A stretch of DNA of 11,185 nucleotides from Phoronis ovalis. Taxonomy: Eukaryota > Phoronida > Phoronidae. The translations under genes were made by a program, and so were the position numbers. Numbering within the stretch: the stretch's first letter is position 1; each line of letters begins with the position of its first letter. Positions 1-5,300 of the stretch are shown here, one piece after another. The notes below the pieces were generated by a model that saw only the letters and a program-made list of their open reading frames with translations, had not been told where the DNA came from and did not search any database. The stretch spans positions 1 to 11,185 of the forward strand of contig JAOXYB010055556.1 in NCBI GenBank assembly GCA_028565635.1. Reading direction: 5' to 3'.

Positions 1-928
1 ACCGTAATAATAAAAAATGCACGCTGCAGTCGTTTACCTACTGACTGACTGTGAGATACAGCATATCTCGCTATAATTACTGGTCATGCTATAACTATTT
101 TCCACAAAATGATGACATCTAAACGAGATCCTATGACGTATTTGAACATAATATATTTCAGCTAATCCACTCAGTCGATTTTCTGTTGAGTTACTACATT
201 TGTATTGAATATAAATTATAGCACAAAAGCCTAACTTCTGTTGTGCAATTTATTTAAACGATGATCCACATTTTTAGTTGCTGTAGATCCGATTTTGTTC
301 ATTTTAAAACTATAATAAATAGCTAACGAAAACATTTTCTTATACTACAAGGGTGGGACTAATATATAACTTATTGTACTAATAAGTAAGTTAAATGTTG
401 TTGTTTTTTTGGATACTTTTAGACTTTTTATTGTTCTCCAGGTTCATTAATTCAGCTTCAGTCTAACGAGAATATGTAATTTTGCTAAAAATTAGTACCG
501 ACAAAGTATATCATCGATGATATTTCATGAATACTACATTTGCTTGCCAATATAAACATGTGGAGGAATGACATGCACGCAATATGTATTAAATAATTAT
601 TTCGTCAGAGGTAATTATAGCCACTGACTAATTATGCTCTATGATAGACCGAAAAATAAATGCTTTCATCAAACTTGACAGGTCAGTTCATGGCTTGGAA
701 TTGTGCATCGACTAGTATGGTGTTGAAAAAATATAATATTTTCTACCCCAAGTGTGATAAAAAATCAAGTTATTAACTGGCAAAACATTTAAATTTCTTA
801 TTTTAATAGAAACGAATTTAAATTAAAGTGCGTTGTATGTGGTTAGGTAGTTGCAATCGGATCCTAGGCAGCTCTATGCAAATATAACAGTTACTGCATT
901 TCATATTCAGGGTAATGATAAGATGAGA
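1..928. other. AT-rich stretch, no gene recognised
   Basis: No long open frame on either strand and no recognisable protein motif. A perfect 16-base palindrome, ATATCATCGATGATAT, is at 508-523. The stretch may contain the missing first exon of the sulfotransferase, since 568-610 has an ATG and a phase-1 donor, but this is not established. No promoter could be called. Confidence 0.5.
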
Positions 929-930
929 GG

Positions 931-1363
931 TTGTTATCCGACATCATATCATGCAAAACGCATGCTACTGTTAGTTCTTGTTTAGATAGTCTAAGCCATG
1001 CAGGGATTGGATATAATGACTTTGCAGAAGTGGGTTGGCTAATAGTCGAGGGAAGGGTCAGCCAAATAATATTAAATCATGTTTTCAAATTCTCGGATGG
1101 ATTGGCTCCTTTATACCTCAGAAGTGACTTCAGTCGTATTTGTGATCGGCGCAGACACTCAACAAGATCCAGCAGCCTGAATGCTAACATCCACAGGTTT
1201 AAACGTTCCGATCAGGCACCAGGACATAATCTTTCGTTTATACTGGATCAAAAGTCTGGAACAGTTTGCCAAATGACATTAAAAAAACTCTACTAGCCTT
1301 TCAATATTTAAATCTAAAACAAAAAAATCCTTTCTGACCAAATTAAGTGTCGTTTTCTATTAG
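931..1363 (+). pseudogene. Frameshifted reverse-transcriptase C-terminus
   Basis: The reading frame changes twice. From 931 to about 1232 one frame gives the GWL, HVFK and HSTRSS blocks. From about 1233 a second frame gives FVYTGSKVWNSLPND through about 1306. From about 1307 a third frame gives FKSKTKKSFLTKLSVVFY and stops at 1361-1363. The WNSLP block followed by a basic FKSK..K segment is a common end of LINE RT proteins in molluscs and other invertebrates. Left in the first frame, the translation ends at 1296 and misses the conserved end. No function is expected. Confidence 0.78.
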
Positions 1364-1540
1364 TTTACTAATATCCAGATAAGTTCAACATTATGTTAGC
1401 TCTGTGGGTGTTTATTGTATTTTTAATTCTTAAAAATCATTTTTCAACTTTATGTGTTATCCTTGGAGTTGAAACACCATTATCATTTATTGTAATTTAT
1501 TTATTTTATGTATTTGTTGTGTTTCATGAACCAATATAAA

Positions 1541-1553
1541 ATCAATCAATCAA
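1541..1553 (+). repeat. LINE 3' tail, ATCA tandem repeat
   Basis: About three units of ATCA at the end of the LINE 3' UTR. Many CR1/L2-type elements end in a short tandem repeat rather than poly(A), and this one sits directly before the candidate target-site duplication. Confidence 0.6.
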
Positions 1554-1554
1554 G

Positions 1555-2184
1555 GATGAGATATAATGATAGTATATAATATGCTACTATCTGGTATAAG
1601 TACACAATTAATTTTCCCACCCATTTCAATAGTACTAGTAATAAATGTTTTCATAATATCTTGCCTGACTAATCGACAAATATGACTCTGGTCTACACTT
1701 AATTTGTCGCGCTGGCATAGCCTATAAGCTTTTTTTTTCCATATAGCTGATTGTAAGACACCTGGTGAGAAAACGTGGAAACTGGATCCAGCACTTTGTA
1801 GGCTTCCTCTACATTGAATAATTGCATCATTTTTTGACGGGGCATTTGCAAACTTTTTTTAGGCAGTTAAACAAAGTTACACACATTTTTGAATAGTAAT
1901 GATTAAAGCGGCCAATCCCAAAGAAAAAGGAAGAAAGGGAATAATATTAATACACTGCCTGAACTACATTGATTGACTTTTGCCAGCTAGACTACTAATC
2001 TCCACCACCGCTCTCCAGCGCTGATAGTTTTTAGCAATCTGAAATACAAGCTTAAAATATGGGCAAATGTCCCAAGATGTGCTATTTGCTAAGATATATA
2101 TTATAAACTCTAAGAGTTTTACACTGCCTATCTTGATGTCATAACGATTTCGTGAAAAGTAACTGACTATTGTCTGTTTTACAG
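1555..2184. other. AT-rich stretch upstream of the membrane-anchor exon, no gene recognised
   Basis: Nothing here resembles a protein domain or an RNA gene. The end (about 2165-2184) is the pyrimidine tract and AG of the exon A acceptor. If the first exon lies upstream, the whole stretch is intron 1. Confidence 0.5.
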
Positions 2185-2307
2185 GAGCTCGAAGATCAGG
2201 GATACTTTCTGTTCTTTTTATAACTTCTGTTTGGTTAATGTTGGTGGCGTATATATCAATACATCATAATGACGCAGTCGATGCAGTAGTGGCAGAAAAT
2301 ATTAGAA
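2185..2307 (+). CDS. Exon A: signal-anchor (type II membrane) exon
   Basis: The acceptor ttgtctgttttacag precedes 2185 and the donor gtatgt begins at 2308. The exon opens with the last two bases of a codon and ends with the first base of one (phase 1), which is what exon B needs. It encodes ARRSG, then about 20 hydrophobic residues (ILSVLFITS..VWLMLVAYISI), then a polar stretch ending ENIR. Two Arg before the hydrophobic span and no cleavage-like site suggest a type II anchor, as in Golgi sulfotransferases. The frame meets a stop at 2160 upstream with no ATG between, and the only internal ATG (2238) lies inside the membrane span, so the true start must be in an earlier exon. An open frame runs past the donor to 2468, but that part reads as intron. 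Confidence 0.65.
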
Positions 2308-5300
2308 GTATGTATTTATTTTCAAATGTCCGACAATGCTGTAAATTATTACATTTCCAAAGACATAAGGCAGTCGTCAGTAAACTGCAATTAATCCTTC
2401 ACGAGATAATGATTCCATGTAAAGAGATCAAAAACAGAATTTCTCCGTACGGACCTGTGAATTTTTAACAAGGTAAAATATCCTGTTGAACCTTGCAATA
2501 TCCTGTTGGTAAGCGACTTGCTTGTCTAATTACCAGGGATGAGTGTTAGGCAGCAGGATAATGCAATTAATTGTATCTCATTAGTAACCTCTCTTAAAAT
2601 GTTCTGTTCCCATTCCTAGTAATTCCTCTAATGTGGCGTCATACAAACAAAGACAAAGTACAGCGTTCACGTTCAACACGAACGGAAAAGTATGAGTCTA
2701 CGATACACACTGCAATGTGCTATATTTCATAAAGACGCTAATAAAGCCGTTGTATAAAGACGATACATTCTAATCGCGCGGTTTCAGAGGAAAATATGAT
2801 CAATTTCAGTTGAATTACATGTTTAATGTAGACTCTGGGTGGGATCCTCGAAACTTATCATATCCATTGCGTTGCGTTTATGATAAAATTTAGACTAAGA
2901 TTAGACGATACATTCTGATCGGTTTCAGAAGAAAATATGATCAATTTCAGTTAAATGACATGTTTAATATAGACTCTGGGTGGTAGCCTCGAAACTCATC
3001 ACATCTTAAGTCTAAGAGTGCGCTGCGTTTATGATTAAATTTAGACAAAGATTAGACTTTACGATGCACTTATGAAAGATACACGTTGTTAGAAAGCTTT
3101 GAGAAACCCACGCCGTTACGTATAGGCAGTGCATAGGTGTATTAATTGTTGAGAAAATAATAGCGCAAATTAATGATATTTTGTACCTGCCGCCCAATAT
3201 TCACGTTTGTAATTCTGATTATATAAGCAGACTCTAGCTTGAAATCAAAACGGAAATGTAAAAAACAGGAGAATTGTATCTTTAACTGTGTCTTTTTAGA
3301 TGCGAGAGAAGCAGGTCAAACATTACGCATTCCTAGTGAAAAAACAAATTCTTTGCCAACAACAACACAAAAAACATACGAGTGTAAGAGAATGCCATAT
3401 GCTTTGGGATGCTGGTTAGACATTCAAGGTGGAGAACCAATGAGAGTAGACATAACAGATGAAGAAATGACTCCATGGAAATGCATGGAATATTGTAAAT
3501 ATAAAATAAAGAAGCAGAAGGCGTATGCTGGTATAAAGGTTGGTTTAATATAATTATTTGTTATTTAAAATCGTAGTTTTATTCATATAACCCGAGCAGG
3601 TCCTATAACCGTAGGGTGAATGGACATAGCCGTGAAAATTGCCCATCCGATTTTAGCAAAGATATTTTTTAGATACACTATGAAATCCCTGAACTTTGGA
3701 TGGCAACCCTGTCTAGTTTTGTTACTATTATGATATATAAACAGATGCACGAAGTCGTTAGTGTTTTTATGTTCCTGAAACTTTATGGTGTAGTTGCTTA
3801 CAATAATGTTTCATTGATGCGTTGTTATTGAGAAAAGTACTCAAAACTTAATTAATTAGCTCATCTAACTTCCATCACTGGCGTTATTACACAAGTACCT
3901 ATCTGCGCGCGTCTCTCAGGCGCACTATAATTCCTAGCATACAAGTGAAACTTTCATGTCACGATTAGCTGACGGGTGGGCTATGTTATCAGAGAATCAC
4001 ATCAACGTACTTGCACATAAACATGAACAGAAATTACCAAACTTTCTTTATGCTTCATTTCCTGCCAGTGCATCGAAAAAACTAAAAGTTATGTTACAGA
4101 ATGGAAACCAGTGCTGGTGTGGTGACCAAATAGGGGAATACCTGAAGTCAGATGGATGCAATCTACCGTGTCCGGGTGATAATACACTACTGTGTGGGGG
4201 AGACGCGAGCTTGAGTGTTTACTTGGCAGGTAACAGTGTTTACTTGCCGAGGTAAAAAGTTTACCGTATACACAAAGTAATAAAGCAACTTAAAAGTCTG
4301 CCTACTAGTAGTATGCAAAGTAATGAAGTGAATTTAAAATGCCTATACGTATGCAATTATTCAGCCGCCGTATTATTATCACAGTACATAATAACTAATC
4401 AATATTTATAAATTATTACTATTGAGGACACCATCACTATAGTCACAATGATGGACCGTGGTAAAGCAGCAATTTAAAGTCTATCTCACCAATTGAAAAG
4501 CTGATGTTTCATCACAATTTCATATTTTCTTAGCCTTTTTTGGATTATATTATCGTTCACAAGCAACCATTACGAAAGTTTTTGTTTATATAAAAATCAT
4601 CTATAAATATTAATCTTTATAGGTAATCGCAGCAGTCCTATGTCGGAATGGTGTCAAAGACCTAGAAAATTAGTTATAATGGCGTATCAGAGGGTAGGAT
4701 CCTCATTTACTGGAGATATATTTCACCAGTATCCAGATGCCTTTTATACTTTTGAGTCACTTTGGAACATGGATAATATTTATTATAAGTAAGGATGAAG
4801 ATGCCCCTGGTCTTCTACATGTATGCGTTATCGTTTTAAATATCGTGCATGAACTGAAGTCCTCACACATACAAATGGTATTTACACAGGCTATCACGAC
4901 TTCGTGCTCATCTTGCCCCTCCATCCCTGTTTTTTCTGTTACTCATTCCGCTTTTTTCAGGCAATTACAAGTTGTACACATTATTCCATTGCATTACGCG
5001 CAGAGTTTATATTTCGTATGTTCGATATAAAAACCTTAGCGTTCATAAAGGTAAAATATTTTCAACAAATACTTTTTGTTAATATTATAATTCTTTACAT
5101 TATGATTTCAATACTAAATTTTTAAAGCCACATGTTTTTTCTCAGCTACTTGTTAAGAAATGAATATTTCATTAAATTAAATACTGAATATTTTGTTGAA
5201 TATTGATTGCCCCTGACTTTCAGAATTGGAGCTGAGTGGCCAAAAAGGTCAGCAAGACTTGTTGAGCAACTATTAAACTGTAAACTGGACAATCCGCTTG

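Larger units (their letters stand above)
929..1554 (+). mobile_element. 5'-truncated LINE 3' end (non-LTR retrotransposon relic)
   Basis: This holds the 3' end of a reverse-transcriptase ORF and its 3' UTR. Recognisable blocks are IGYNDFAEVGWL, ILNHVFKFSDGLAPLYL, HSTRSSSLN, then YTGSKVWNSLPNDIKKT and FKSKTKKSFLTKL, in the order seen at the C-terminus of many jockey-superfamily (CR1/L2/Rex-like) RTs. The final stop TAG is at 1361-1363. About 180 bases of AT-rich 3' UTR follow and end in an ATCA tandem tail (1541-1553). GATGAGA lies just outside each end (922-928 and 1555-1561), a possible target-site duplication. The copy is dead: the N-terminal RT and any endonuclease are absent, and the frame is broken twice. 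Confidence 0.8.

Noticed and set aside
2308-2468. Coding continuation of the 2238-2468 open frame
   Set aside because: A strong GTATGT donor follows 2307, the phase fits exon B, and the residues beyond have no family resemblance.
3012-3197. Minus-strand 61-codon frame
   Set aside because: It overlaps the tandem duplication and intron, with no motif.
3239-3299. Start of the sulfotransferase at ATG 3239
   Set aside because: It would give a Lys/Cys-rich leader without a membrane anchor. A good splice acceptor at 3299 and a phase-matched anchor exon at 2185-2307 explain the gene better.
3956-4099. Protein coding upstream of the WSC half in the same frame
   Set aside because: WSC spacing requires exon B to join at 4100. 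The upstream residues interrupt the domain and match nothing.
4737-5125. Two hydrophobic open frames in intron D-E
   Set aside because: The first begins inside exon D in another frame. Both are AT-driven hydrophobic strings without domain features.
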